The translations under genes were made by a program, and so were the position numbers. From Verrucomicrobiaceae bacterium (GTDB taxonomy: Bacteria; Verrucomicrobiota; Verrucomicrobiia; Verrucomicrobiales; Verrucomicrobiaceae): DNA of 64,000 nt. The notes under the pieces were generated by a model. That model was given only the letters and a program-made list of their open reading frames with translations. It did not search any database and had not been told where the DNA came from. Within the stretch, counting starts at the first letter, position 1, and each line of letters starts with the position of its first letter. Positions 1 through 9,500 of this stretch are shown here, one piece after another. The DNA lies in NCBI GenBank assembly GCA_015075365.1, contig JABTUN010000004.1, positions 372,001 through 436,000 of the forward strand, written 5' to 3'.

Positions 1-223
1 TCTTTTTGAGCTGTCGCAGCAGCGCCTCATCAACCGTGCGGGAAAGAATGCCGTCGCCGCGCCAGTTTTTCAGCCAGTCCGGGAAGCTGCTGCGTAAATC
101 ACGCGGCTCCAGATACAGCGACCACGGCCCGTGCTCCGCCACATAACGCCGGATGCCGCGCACGATGTCTCGCCCATAAGAGCGCGAGGTATCGACAAGG
201 ATGGCAACGGAGGGCAGCGGCAT
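1..223 (-). CDS. XylR-type AraC-family regulator, N-terminal part
   Basis: Reading leftward from the ATG at 221-223 gives a protein that begins MPLPSVAILVDTSRSYGRD and continues through RGIRRYVAEHGPWSLYLEPRD in the same frame to the window edge. Conserved positions are the VAILVDTSR strand, the YGRDIVRGI helix and GPWSLYLEPR. This is the start of the periplasmic-binding-like sensor domain of XylR-type regulators, which in PVC bacteria usually precedes a C-terminal AraC helix-turn-helix. About 74 residues are visible; the DNA-binding part lies outside the window. It starts 30 bases after the ferritin-like gene on the same strand, so the two could share a transcript. The ligand is unknown, though sugars are usual for the family. 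Confidence 0.8.
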   Translation of the reverse strand, partial: MPLPSVAILVDTSRSYGRDIVRGIRRYVAEHGPWSLYLEPRDLRSSFPDWLKNWRGDGILSRTVDEALLRQLKK

Positions 224-253
224 GACGGGAGACACCGCAAGTGGTCAAGAGGG

Positions 254-1018
254 TCAAGTTGTCGTCAAGACAGCCTTCGTGGCCGTTTGCGCGTCCGAAG
301 CGCTGATTTTGGATTCCAGCCGGTCCATGAAGCGCTCCAGGCTCTGCGTGCAGCGGGAACGAAAAGCGGCCGGACTGACTTCGATGGCTTGTAGGCAGTC
401 TCTATGATCAAGCGATACCACGCCGGCGACGAAACGATGGATGAGACGAAATTGAAGGCACCACAAACGGCGCAGCGCGGGTGAGAACTCCTGCAAACGC
501 TCGGCGAGGAACTGGCGCTGGAATTCGAGGTGCTTCATCTCGTCGCGCAGCAGTTTGTGGGAGACTTGTTTCACCGCGGGATCGGCGCAGCGAAGGTAGA
601 GAAGACCAAAATACACTTCCGCGACGAGTTCAGCAGTGAGGAGGATCTGGATGTTGAACTCGAGGTTCACGAGATTGCGCGCCCAGCGGAAGATGGAGTT
701 CGTCCACTGCTTGTGAAGCAGCGGCTGCTTCAAGTGCCCGATGAGCCTCCCGAGCAAGGCGGCGTGGCTTTGCTCCTCGGCGACGAAGAGGTCGATCGCA
801 CGCTGATAGCCTGTGAACTGCGCCAGCGGAGCAATGACCTTAGCGTAGCGCTTGAGTCGCGTGCCGCCGCCGCTTTCGCCGAGTTGAAAAACGGCCAACG
901 AGCGGGCGATGGGGGCTCGGATAGCCTCGGGAAGCACGCAGGGCGCTGCCGGCAGCTTCATCGTGTCATTGAGACGGGTGTTGGCTTCGTAGTGGTTGAT
1001 CCAGTATTGGGTGTTCAT
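254..1018 (-). CDS. Ferritin-like diiron protein
   Basis: This 254-residue protein has no signal peptide. It carries two ExxH motifs, E82-Q-S-H85 and E160-M-K-H163, plus acidic residues in the expected helices (E48 and E130 or E134). That spacing fits the four-helix ferritin-like diiron fold used for oxygen or peroxide chemistry. The family is large (oxygenases, rubrerythrin-like proteins, N-oxygenases) and I cannot assign a substrate. The start lies 14 bases after the ispH stop on the same strand, so the two genes probably form an operon. Membership of the diiron superfamily is well supported. A link to isoprenoid oxidation is only an inference from the neighbour. Confidence 0.75.
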   Translation of the reverse strand: MNTQYWINHYEANTRLNDTMKLPAAPCVLPEAIRAPIARSLAVFQLGESGGGTRLKRYAKVIAPLAQFTGYQRAIDLFVAEEQSHAALLGRLIGHLKQPLLHKQWTNSIFRWARNLVNLEFNIQILLTAELVAEVYFGLLYLRCADPAVKQVSHKLLRDEMKHLEFQRQFLAERLQEFSPALRRLWCLQFRLIHRFVAGVVSLDHRDCLQAIEVSPAAFRSRCTQSLERFMDRLESKISASDAQTATKAVLTTT

Positions 1019-1032
1019 GGTGTGTGGGTGGG

Positions 1033-1869
1033 TTAGAAGGTTTTCAGACGCTCGACGACAGCATCGACCGTCTCATCGAGTGTGGACGTGCCTGCGGTGA
1101 CGCCCACGTTTTGAGCGGCGGCAAACCACGCGGGCTCCAGCTCGGCATCGCTTTCGATTTGCAGCACCTGCGCTCCGAGCGCGGCGGCCTTTTCGGCGAG
1201 CTGACGCGTGTTGTTGCTGTTCCGTCCGCCGATGACGACGACGTGGTCGCAATGCCGGCAAAGGTCTTCGAGCGCTGTCTGCCGCTGTTTGGTGGGATGA
1301 CAGATCGTGTCGATGAAACGCACCTCACTGGCCGGGAAGCGTTGTTTGATCGAAGCGACGAGGCGCAGCGCCACTTCGACCGGTTGAGTGGTTTGCGAAA
1401 CGACGCCGAGACGCGGATGTGGGGTGATTTGATCCAAGTCGGCCTCGGAAAGCACAACAACGGCCTGCGGATGATCGCCAACAAGTCCACGCACCTCGAC
1501 GTGTGCCTGCTGACCGATGACGATGGGCTGATAACCTTCGCGCACGAGCATGGCGAGAGCTTGGTGGGCCTTGTGAACGAGCGGGCAGGTCGTGTCGGTG
1601 ATCTCGTGGCCGCTTTGCCGCCACGAAGCACGATGTGCATCCGAGGCACCGTGCGCGGTGATGACGACGTGATGCGTGGTGGAACTGCCGAGGTCGTTCA
1701 GATCGCCTTTTCGAGCGCCGACGGCGCTGAGATGGCGGTCCACGAGCGGGTTGTGGACGAGCTGGCCGAGGATGGTGACCGGCTGGCGCTTGGCGGCATC
1801 GTGCGTGGCGCGGAGGGCGTCGCGCACGCCGAAGCACATGCCGTGATGTTGGGCGAGGATGATGTTCAT
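1033..1869 (-). CDS. ispH: 4-Hydroxy-3-methylbut-2-enyl diphosphate reductase
   Basis: IspH catalyses the last step of the MEP isoprenoid pathway, reducing HMBPP to IPP and DMAPP with a 4Fe-4S cluster. In this 278-residue protein the three cluster cysteines are C12 (GMCFGV), C95 (TTCPLV) and C190 (DTICHPT). The catalytic glutamate is E125 in HVEVRG. The diphosphate-binding GGRNSNNT segment is also present. The usual ATQNRQ after the third cysteine reads PTKQRQ, so this is a divergent member of the family. I chose the ATG at 1869 because the family signature begins right after it; the upstream extension in this frame runs into the operator palindrome. ispF lies 41 kb away, so the pathway is not clustered here. 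Confidence 0.93.
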   Translation of the reverse strand: MNIILAQHHGMCFGVRDALRATHDAAKRQPVTILGQLVHNPLVDRHLSAVGARKGDLNDLGSSTTHHVVITAHGASDAHRASWRQSGHEITDTTCPLVHKAHQALAMLVREGYQPIVIGQQAHVEVRGLVGDHPQAVVVLSEADLDQITPHPRLGVVSQTTQPVEVALRLVASIKQRFPASEVRFIDTICHPTKQRQTALEDLCRHCDHVVVIGGRNSNNTRQLAEKAAALGAQVLQIESDAELEPAWFAAAQNVGVTAGTSTLDETVDAVVERLKTF

Positions 1870-1884
1870 GGGGTGTGTTGGTTT

Positions 1885-1901
1885 ACTTTGTGGCGCAAAG
1901 T
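1885..1901. promoter_or_regulatory. ACTTTG-N5-CAAAGT palindrome upstream of ispH
   Basis: The palindrome ACTTTGTGGCGCAAAGT ends 15 bases before the ispH start codon and lies between the regulator gene and ispH. It matches the two palindromes at 2881-2932 in half-site sequence and spacing. The inference is that it is an operator of the neighbouring winged-helix regulator. Confidence 0.65.
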
Positions 1902-1918
1902 GATTGGGCAAAATGAGT

Positions 1919-2221
1919 TCAGGAGGGCTTCGCGGCCTTCACGATGGCCTCGAGGAGGTCGATGTGGGTTTTGAAGGCTTTTCGTCCCGCGGCGGTGAGC
2001 CGGTAGGTGGTGCGTGGACGGCTGCCGGTTTCGTCATAGCTCTCTTGGAGATAGGCGGCGCCCACGAGGGTGCGCAGGTGGGTGATGAGATTGCCATCGC
2101 TGAGACCGAGCTCGGCTTTCAGATCCTGGAAGGACCAGTCATCGCGGGTGGCCAGCAGGGTCATGATGGCGAGGCGGCTCTTTTCGTGGATGAGCTTGTC
2201 GAGCTGGTCGAAGTCGATCAT
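1919..2221 (-). CDS. Winged-helix transcriptional regulator
   Basis: This 100-residue protein has the layout of a single winged-helix domain of the ArsR/MarR superfamily. Helices cover residues 1-25 (ending RLAIMTLLA). A helix-turn-helix spans about 30-58 (FQDLKAELGLSDGNLITHLRTL). The wing contains TTYRLTAAGRKAF, followed by a short dimerisation helix. No metal-binding cysteines or ligand domain are present. The start codon overlaps the stop of the upstream membrane-protein gene (ATGA), so translation is coupled. Proteins of this kind are often encoded with a small membrane protein and repress their own operon. The three ACTTTG-N5-CAAAGT palindromes nearby are the obvious candidate targets. 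Confidence 0.85.
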   Translation of the reverse strand: MIDFDQLDKLIHEKSRLAIMTLLATRDDWSFQDLKAELGLSDGNLITHLRTLVGAAYLQESYDETGSRPRTTYRLTAAGRKAFKTHIDLLEAIVKAAKPS

Positions 2222-2874
2222 GCGGCGACCTCCTCGCTTTTCGGCCGGCTGGCAAACACTGCGATGGCATAAACGAGGTGCAACAGCCCAAACGTGAGCG
2301 CCATCACCAGCGACGCCGGGCCGAGATCCGTGCGCAGATTCCGCACCTCCTCATTCGCCGCCCACGCGAGAAACAAAACCAGCCCGGCGATCACAAACGC
2401 CCAGCCGAGCCGGATGAGCGACTTTGGCGCAAAGCCGCTCGTCGCCAGCAAAGCGAGCCCGTAGCACAAAACCCAGATCAAAGCAGCCAGCGTGAGGTTT
2501 TGCAGCCAGATCACCAAACCGAGTGCCAGCACGCCACCGACGATCAAAGGCGGCGAAACGGCTCGCAGCGCCATTTTCATGCCTTCCGAGACCAGCGACT
2601 GATCACGGCGCTTCGCTTCACGAGCCAGCAGCATCACATTCAGCACAGTGCAGGCCGCCAGAATGCCATGCCAGAGCAGCAGGAAGGTCGAGTTTGAGAA
2701 AGCAGCCTCGCCATGTGTCTGCGCCGCATGCACCACCGGCCACACCGAAACCGCCAGCGCCAGCACGCCGCCCAGCAAAGCCGCCGGAGCTGAAACCGCG
2801 CGGTAGATGTGCGCTTTTTCCATGAGGGAGCGGATGACGCGAAGGTGGTCGAGGGCGGCTTGTGACTGGCTCAT
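2218..2874 (-). CDS. Multi-pass membrane protein coupled to regulator
   Basis: This 218-residue protein starts MSQSQAALDHLRVIRSLMEKA, a cytoplasmic amphipathic segment, then has about six hydrophobic spans (starting near residues 24, 63, 100, 121, 151 and 186). It ends in a short charged tail. No catalytic motif is visible and I do not recognise a named family beyond membrane proteins paired with winged-helix regulators. I chose the ATG at 2874 because upstream codons fall inside the operator palindrome. The gene overlaps the regulator by four bases and has two operator-like palindromes immediately upstream. It may act as a sensor or effector of the same regulon, but this is inference. Confidence 0.75.
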   Translation of the reverse strand: MSQSQAALDHLRVIRSLMEKAHIYRAVSAPAALLGGVLALAVSVWPVVHAAQTHGEAAFSNSTFLLLWHGILAACTVLNVMLLAREAKRRDQSLVSEGMKMALRAVSPPLIVGGVLALGLVIWLQNLTLAALIWVLCYGLALLATSGFAPKSLIRLGWAFVIAGLVLFLAWAANEEVRNLRTDLGPASLVMALTFGLLHLVYAIAVFASRPKSEEVAA

Positions 2875-2880
2875 GCCCCA

Positions 2881-2932
2881 ACTTTGTGCTGCAAAGTGGA
2901 ACCCCGCAAACACCAACTTTGTGCCACAAAGC
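2881..2932. promoter_or_regulatory. Two ACTTTG-N5-CAAAG palindromes in a divergent promoter region
   Basis: ACTTTGTGCTGCAAAGT (2881-2897) and ACTTTGTGCCACAAAGC (2916-2932) lie with centres 35 bases apart, and the first ends 7 bases before the membrane-protein start codon. The second is a perfect CTTTGTG-C-CACAAAG palindrome. The same word occurs before ispH. Position at the promoter and start fits repression; the region also faces the divergent gene at 3029. Confidence 0.7.
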
Positions 2933-3003
2933 GAATTCACGTTTGCTTCACACAGCGTTCACAAACAGCCCAAAACAGGCCCAAATCCCCCTTGGCAGAC
3001 GCT

Positions 3004-3009
3004 TATAAT
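3004..3009 (+). promoter_or_regulatory. TATAAT -10 element before the CAP-domain gene
   Basis: An exact TATAAT lies 19 bases before the ATG at 3029 in an AT-rich stretch (3003-3024) of an otherwise GC-rich region. No convincing -35 hexamer is visible at the standard spacing. Confidence 0.45.
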
Positions 3010-3028
3010 TACCATAAATTAAGCATTG

Positions 3029-4150
3029 ATGCCACTTTTGCGACCAACAGCCAGCCGACGCCTCCTCCTGGGGGGAGTGGCTGCGCTGTGTCTGATCACC
3101 GGCCCCTCACAGGCGGCAGATCCCACCGCGGAGCAGCAATACTGGCTGGAGCTGACCAATCGCTTCCGTGCTGATCCGCAGGGCGAGCTTTCGAAGCTGG
3201 TGAACTTCTCCTCGCCCGGCGTCTGGGCCCCGGTGAAATCGAATGACCCGTATGTGGTCAATGCCCTGAACTACTTCGGCACAGACGCGGCCACGCTGGC
3301 CGCTCAGTTCGCCACGCTCACCGCCGCGCCTGCTTTGGCTTGGAACAGCAGCCTGAACGTCTCCGCCACGAACTACTCTGACCTCATGGTGTCGCTCGAT
3401 CAGCAGTCGCACACGCTCGACGGCCTGAGCATCCCGCAACGCATCGTGGCCGGTGGTTATGGGGCAAACTGGTTGAAGGCAGGCGAGAACCTCTTCGCCG
3501 CCACGCAAACGCTGATCCATGGCCATAGTGGCATGGTGATCGACTGGGGTGATGAGGATGGAAACGGCTCCGCGCCCTTTGGCACCGGCATTCAGAATCC
3601 CGCCGGGCACCGAATCGCGCTGCTCGACCGGCAGTTCAAGGAGATGGGCATCGGCTTTCAGAGCACGCTCATCCCCGGAGGCAATATCAATGCCACCGGC
3701 CCCTACGTCGTCACCCAGCATCTCGGCAGCCGTTACCGTTTGGACAGCGGCACCTACTACTCCGACGCCATCCTCACCGGCAGCGTGTATCAGGACACGA
3801 TCGCCGCGGATGCGTTTTACACACCAGGCGAGGGCCTCGCAGGCGTGCCGGTGAACGTGTATGACGATCTCACCGACACGCTGCTGCTCTCCGGCCTCAC
3901 CAACAGCGCCGGCGGCTACAACATATCCCTCCAGGGGCTCGCCGAGGGCATCACCTATCGTGTTGAGGCACCGACCACCGGGCTCGCAGCGCAGACCTTC
4001 ACGCTGACCTCCACCGTGGCGGACTTCGGCGCACCCGTGATCATGTTCGACAATGTGTATGCCTCTTTCCAAATCGTGCCGGAGCCAGGCGGCGGCCTGC
4101 TGTGCCTGCTGGCCGGTTTGATCGCCCTCACCAGCCGTCGTCGTTCTTGA
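3029..4150 (+). CDS. Secreted CAP-domain protein with PEP-CTERM-like tail
   Basis: This 373-residue protein has a signal peptide (about 1-30, ending SQAAD). A CAP/SCP-like domain spans about 35-225, with LTNRFRADP, a HTLDG helix segment, GENLF and AGHRIALLD as recognisable blocks. A carboxypeptidase-regulatory-like or SdrD B-like beta domain follows at about 250-330 (GSVYQD...GVPVNVYDD). The C-terminus PEPGGGLLCLLAGL plus SRRRS matches the PEP-CTERM sorting signal (proline-glutamate-proline, hydrophobic span, arginines). It is therefore exported and probably processed by an exosortase. The ATG at 3029 is preferred to the TTG at 3026. CAP functions vary, so the biochemical role is open. Confidence 0.8.
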   Translation: MPLLRPTASRRLLLGGVAALCLITGPSQAADPTAEQQYWLELTNRFRADPQGELSKLVNFSSPGVWAPVKSNDPYVVNALNYFGTDAATLAAQFATLTAAPALAWNSSLNVSATNYSDLMVSLDQQSHTLDGLSIPQRIVAGGYGANWLKAGENLFAATQTLIHGHSGMVIDWGDEDGNGSAPFGTGIQNPAGHRIALLDRQFKEMGIGFQSTLIPGGNINATGPYVVTQHLGSRYRLDSGTYYSDAILTGSVYQDTIAADAFYTPGEGLAGVPVNVYDDLTDTLLLSGLTNSAGGYNISLQGLAEGITYRVEAPTTGLAAQTFTLTSTVADFGAPVIMFDNVYASFQIVPEPGGGLLCLLAGLIALTSRRRS

Positions 4151-4157
4151 AACAACC

Positions 4158-5207
4158 ATGATCCGCTCCCTTGCCCTCGCCTTGATGCTCGCCGGCGCCG
4201 TCCACGCGCAGGATCTCGCCACGGAAATCCGCACCGTCATCGATGAATACGAAAACTCGGTGCGGGCCAACACGCTCAAGATCATCAACGCCCCCACCGA
4301 AGAGGAAAAGAACAAATACCGTCAGACCATCCCGAGCGCCGGACCTTGCGCCACGAAGCTGATGCAGATCATCAAGGCGAACGCGGACAAGCCGGAGGTC
4401 GTGCCTGCCGTGTGCTGGCTCGTCACTGGCGCGGCGAGCTTTCCCGAGGGCGAGGAGGCGAAGAAGCTGCTCGCCACCACCTACGCAGGCAGCGCGGGCA
4501 TCGCTGCCACGGTGCGCCAGCTCGAGTATCAGGGCCTCTTCGGCGAGCCGACAGCACTCGCTGTGCTGGAGAAGAACAAGAACCGCGAGGAGATCGCCGC
4601 CGCGCTCTACACGCTCGGCGCCATCCACTTCAAAAACTTCGATGCCAGCGCCGACCGCGCCTCCGCCGAGGCGTCGAAGCCGAAGTGCATCGACTACTTC
4701 CAGCGGCTCAACGCCGGCTACGCCGATGTTGTCATCCAGGGCTTCAAGCTCAGCGACCTCGCAGGCAAAATGCTCTTTGAGATGACCAATCTGCAAACCG
4801 GCTGTGAAGCGCCCGAGATCGAGGGCAAGGACAAGGACGGCAAGCCACTGAAGCTCTCCGACTTCCGCGGGAAGCACGTCATCGTCATTTTCTGGGGCGG
4901 CTGGTGCCACGCCTGCCATGGCATCCTGCCGCTGATGAACGAGACCGCCGCGAAGTTCAAAGACAAGCCCGCCGCCGTCCTCGGCGTGAATACCGATATC
5001 GACGTCGAAGCCCCGAAAGCACTCACCACCTACCAGGTGACCTTTCCGAACATCCTCGACAACACCAGCAGCGGCCCCAACACCACGCTCTACAACCTCC
5101 GCAACTTCCCCACCCTCTACCTCATCGACCCCAAAGGCGTGATCCTCCTCAAAAACGCCTCGCTCGATGCGATGGTGGCACGCATCGAGGCGGACTTGGC
5201 GAAGTAA
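4158..5207 (+). CDS. Secreted TlpA-like thioredoxin-fold protein
   Basis: This 349-residue protein has a signal peptide (about 1-17, ending VHAQ). A helical N-terminal region of about 200 residues precedes a C-terminal TlpA/AhpC-TSA thioredoxin domain (about 215-345). The active site reads WCHACH, so the CxxC is C-H-A-C, and the cis-proline region is NFPTLYLID. This predicts a periplasmic or membrane-facing disulfide oxidoreductase. It follows the CAP gene after 7 bases and the two are probably co-transcribed. The helical N-terminal half is typical of PVC and Bacteroidetes members of the family. The redox partner is not identifiable from this sequence. Confidence 0.85.
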   Translation: MIRSLALALMLAGAVHAQDLATEIRTVIDEYENSVRANTLKIINAPTEEEKNKYRQTIPSAGPCATKLMQIIKANADKPEVVPAVCWLVTGAASFPEGEEAKKLLATTYAGSAGIAATVRQLEYQGLFGEPTALAVLEKNKNREEIAAALYTLGAIHFKNFDASADRASAEASKPKCIDYFQRLNAGYADVVIQGFKLSDLAGKMLFEMTNLQTGCEAPEIEGKDKDGKPLKLSDFRGKHVIVIFWGGWCHACHGILPLMNETAAKFKDKPAAVLGVNTDIDVEAPKALTTYQVTFPNILDNTSSGPNTTLYNLRNFPTLYLIDPKGVILLKNASLDAMVARIEADLAK

Positions 5208-5249
5208 GGATTCACAACGCGAGTCCGGGAAGGTAGAATCGCCAGCATC

Positions 5250-6572
5250 ATGCCGGTTCACTTCTTTGTCCTGATCCTCGGAGGCGTCTTCTATGCGCTG
5301 GCGTTTCCGCCACACGGTTGGTCGCTGTTGGTCTTTGTCGGACTGGGAATGCTTGTGTGGGGCTTGAGAGGTTTGAGTGCCGCAAAGGCCTTTCGTCGCG
5401 GTTTGGTTTGGGGACTCGCGGCCTTCGGATTCGGGCTGTCTTGGCTTGGGAACATCTTCTCCGTCGTCAGCCCGGTGCTCTGGTTCATCCTCGCCCTCTT
5501 CCCGGCATGCTTCGCGGCCTTGTCAGCCTTCGCCGCCTCTCGCGGGCTGAAACGCTGGGCGCTGGCGGCCTTCATGGCGCTCGCCTGGTGCGCCACGGAG
5601 TTCATTCGCTGCGAGATCATGCCGCTGCGCTTTCCATGGATGAGCACAGGTCTCGCTTTGGAACCCTGGCCACTCGTTTCGTGGATCGGCGTGTATGGAC
5701 TGGGTTTTCTAATGATGCTGACAATAGTCGCGCCATTGCGAATTGGGCAGGATGGAGCATGGCCGATGATCGTTTTGATTTTGGCATGGTGTGTTACGTC
5801 CTCTGAAGTCAAAAAGTCGCGACAGCTCCCTACTCTGCCCGTGGCAATTATTCAGGCCGAAAGCGCTCCATTGAGCCGTTACCTCGAACTCAGCAAAAAG
5901 ACCTCTGGTATCGCCAAACTCATCGTGTGGCCGGAGTACGCGGTTCCGAAGGATGTCCGGGCTTCGAGCGATCTCGCGACGATTCAGGCTTTGGCAGCGA
6001 AACTGAACGCCATCATCGTTTTCGGCACTCAAACCAGTCTCGGAGGCGCCAAATGGCAAAACACATCTCTCACGGTCGATGGCACTCGGGTGCTCGGCGA
6101 GCATGGCAAGCATCACACGGTGCATCTTTTCGACGATGGCGAGTCAGGTCCGACGATGAAGGCTATCGACACACCGCTGGGGCGCATGGGAACGCCTGTT
6201 TGCTTCGACTGCGACTTCCAGGATGTGGTGCGTCACATGACACTCGATGGCGCGGAATTCTTCGCGGTGCCTTCGATGGATGCGGCGCATTGGGGTGAGA
6301 AGCAGCACATCCAGCATGCGCAGCTCTTCCGGCTTCGCGCGGCGGAAAACCGTCGCCCGTTCGTCGTGGCGGCATCATCGGGTGTTTCGCAGATCATCAG
6401 TCCGAACGGTTGGAAAGGCGGGAGCCTGCCTCCGATGGTCGAAGACGTGCTCGATGGCCGCCTGATACCAGAAAAAGAGCTGACCTTCTTCACCCGGTGG
6501 GGCTGGCTCACGCCATGGGCAGCGCTTGTTGCCATGCTGGCCTGGCTGGGCAGGCTCGTGGTGGCAAGATGA
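5250..6572 (+). CDS. lnt: Apolipoprotein N-acyltransferase (short form)
   Basis: Lnt adds the third acyl chain to lipoproteins in the inner membrane. This 440-residue protein has about six N-terminal membrane spans (residues 5-185), then a nitrilase-fold domain, then a final span near 415-437. The catalytic triad is visible as E229 (VWPEYAVP), K287 (EHGKHH) and C318 (PVCFDCDF). It is shorter than the roughly 510 residues of the E. coli enzyme, mainly in the loops before and inside the nitrilase domain. All three triad residues are kept, so activity is expected. A TAGAAT hexamer 11 bases before the start could be a -10 element. Confidence 0.85.
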   Translation: MPVHFFVLILGGVFYALAFPPHGWSLLVFVGLGMLVWGLRGLSAAKAFRRGLVWGLAAFGFGLSWLGNIFSVVSPVLWFILALFPACFAALSAFAASRGLKRWALAAFMALAWCATEFIRCEIMPLRFPWMSTGLALEPWPLVSWIGVYGLGFLMMLTIVAPLRIGQDGAWPMIVLILAWCVTSSEVKKSRQLPTLPVAIIQAESAPLSRYLELSKKTSGIAKLIVWPEYAVPKDVRASSDLATIQALAAKLNAIIVFGTQTSLGGAKWQNTSLTVDGTRVLGEHGKHHTVHLFDDGESGPTMKAIDTPLGRMGTPVCFDCDFQDVVRHMTLDGAEFFAVPSMDAAHWGEKQHIQHAQLFRLRAAENRRPFVVAASSGVSQIISPNGWKGGSLPPMVEDVLDGRLIPEKELTFFTRWGWLTPWAALVAMLAWLGRLVVAR

Positions 6573-6587
6573 AGCACCTGGGAGGGA

Positions 6588-9500
6588 TCACTTCCCGCTC
6601 GTCCACTTCGCGGCGTTGATGAGGAGCTGCTGGTAGGACTTCAAATCATGCGTGCGGGCGTCGTGGCCGAGGGCGATGCCGACGATCTTCGCTTTGGGGT
6701 GTTTGGTGATCCAGACGCTGGGGTGTGGCTTTTGGTATTTGTCGCTGTTGCTGGTCTCGGCGAGCACTTCGATGGGCGCGGTGCCTTCGGGAGTGCCTTC
6801 GGCGTTCACGTAGTAGAGCTCGTCTTCGACGGTGAAGCTGGCGGGGATGTCTTTCATGACGGGATGATCGGCTTTGAGGGCTTTCACATCGAAGGGATGG
6901 ATCTTGTCGTGGCCGCGGGCACCGCCGCCGACGATTTGGGCGTTGAGTTCGGGCCAGCCGCCGAAGCCATACCAGGTGCCGGGATGCAGCATGACGATGC
7001 CTTTGCCTGCGGCGGCGAAATCGAAGAGCGCTTTGCGATAGGCGGCGGTGTCGAAGAATTTGCGGTTCACGCTGATGATGGCGGCGTCGGCGTTCGCGAG
7101 TTCGGCGGCGGCCTGGTCGCGGTCTTCGGTGTAGTGGACGGTGAAGCCGGCGGCTTTGAGCGTGGCGACATCGGTGGTGCCGAAGAAGTCTTTGAAATTG
7201 TGCGAGGAACCGCCACCGATGACGAGGATGCGTGTTTTACCGGCTTCCCATTGCACGGGCGCAGCGGGAACGAGCGGGCCATCGCCTTTGCCGCCTTCTT
7301 TGGGGCCGGTTTCGGGAGTGGTGCGGGCACTCTTGCCCGCATTGGGAGCCTTGCCTTTGCGGGCAGGAGTGCCCGCATCACTTTTGGGTGCAGCAGGCCC
7401 TTTGCCTTCGATGTCGGCGGTGACGGCGAGGATGACGGGCGGCGTTTTGTTTCCGGCGGGGCTTTCGAGGATCAGGGTCTTCGCGACGGCTTTCTTCGTG
7501 AGTTCGAGCGTGAGGAGGCGTGGCTCTTGGCCGTCGGCGAGGCCTTCGATGCCTTTGGAGCCGGGGACTTCGACGGGGCGGATGTAATCGCTGAAGTGGA
7601 TGCCGTTGAGGAGGGTGAATTCCTCTTTCTCGCCGCCTTCATAGACGACGGTGGCTTTCAGCGCGGGCGCTTCGTCCTGCACGGCGGGGAAACCCCAGCC
7701 GGAGACGCCGCTGAGGAGTTGCAGACGCTTTGCGGCGACGTTGACGGCCACCTCGGCCTTCGCGGGGAAGGTTTGTGAGTGGTTGTCTTTGCCGGGGCCG
7801 CCTTTGAGCACGATCAAATTGCCGCCGGTGGAGCTTTTCGCGGGGTCTTGGATGAAGAAGGGCACGCCTTCGACCTTCACGTTGCCAAACTTGGTGAGCT
7901 TCACCTGGCCGCCGCGAGGATCGGCGCTGGCGAAGAGGCCGTCGCGGCTGTCGGCGGTGAAAGCGTCGGCGAGATGGAGGATGCGGAACTGCTTCATCGC
8001 ATCGCCGCAGATGAAGGCGAGGATGTCGCGCAGCGGCTCGGGGCCGAGCGCATCGAGACCTTCCGGCATGAGGCTGCGGCGGGTGTTTTCGCGCTTGTCG
8101 ATGTCGCTCTTCGCGATCTCGCGCACGCCGACCTGCGTGGCGAGCGTGACGGTGGCGTTGTTTTCACTGGTGACGACGCCGACGAGTGTCTCGCCCTTTT
8201 TCGTGGTGATGTTGAAGGCCCAGAAGCTGGGATCGACCTCGCGGTTCGGATCGACGATGTGCACGAGCAACTCGGCCGGTCCATGCGCGCCCATGCCATC
8301 GAGCGGCGGGCCGACGGCGACGCCGATGTCGCCAAGCTTGTGGCAGATGGCGCAGGCGGCGGTGAAGAGCATTTTGCCCTGCGCGGCGTTTCCAGGCTTC
8401 TCGACCTCCGGCACGAGTTTGGCGATGATGGCGTCCTTCGCGGCGTTGTTGACCTTGAAGAGGTCGTTCGCGCGTTTGGCGATTTGTTTGTTCGGATGCG
8501 AGCGCAGGCGTGCGACATCGCCAGGGGCGAAAATCGCGCGGTCGATGCTGCCGGCCTTCACGGCATCGAGCAGGGCTCCGGTGGCCTCGGGGCGTTTGAG
8601 CATGGCTTCGAAGGCTTGGGTTTGTTGTTCACGCTTCAGCGTGCCAAAAGCGGGCACGATGGCCTCCACGCCTCCGCTTTCGTCCAAAGCGGTCACGATG
8701 GCGCTTTGCAGTGCCGCAGGCATTGCCGGACGAGCTAAAGCTCGAACAACGTACTCCTGCGAAGCACCTCCAACGGCCACAAGGCCCTTCGCAGCGCTCA
8801 CACGAGCTTCCACTGGCGCGGCATTGTCGGAAAGCGTGGCACTGAGCTTGTCGAGCTGCGCTTTGACCTCCGAAGCAAGCACACCGCCCTTGTCCCACTT
8901 CGTCACGAGCGGCAACGCGGCTGCGGCGAGCGATGGTTGGCCGAGAAGCTTCTTCAAAGAATCAATCAGGTAGGAATCCATTTCTGGAGTTCCCTCTGAG
9001 CTTTGAGCAATGCTCTGTAGCACGACTCTCTTCAAAGAGTCTGCTTTGGAGTCTGCATTTGCCGCTGCATAGATGAGCGAAGCAAATGGCTTTGGATTTG
9101 AAGGCGTGGCCTTCAATGCCGCTCCAACAATGGCCTGAACAAAGGCTTCTGCTCCATCTCTTGGATTAGCCAAAGCCCAAGCAACACATTCAGAAGCACG
9201 CTGTTCTGATGCAGCTGCAATCAACGCTGATTTGCTCCAATCGTCTTTTGAGTTCGCAAACTCCGTCATGATGCCGTCATGCGCTGCTTCGATTCGTTTT
9301 TTCTGTTCGTCGGTGTACTTCGGCTGACCATAGGCGAGTTCACGACTGAACTTCTCATAGAGTGAGAGAGCTTTGCTGCCTTGTGTTGGGTTTGCTCCAC
9401 GAGTCACTGTCTCGACTTTTTTCGGAGCCTTCGCCTCCTTGTGCTGCACCTTCCAGATGCGGCCGTAGTAGTGGTCGCGGTCGGGGCGGACGGCGGCGTT

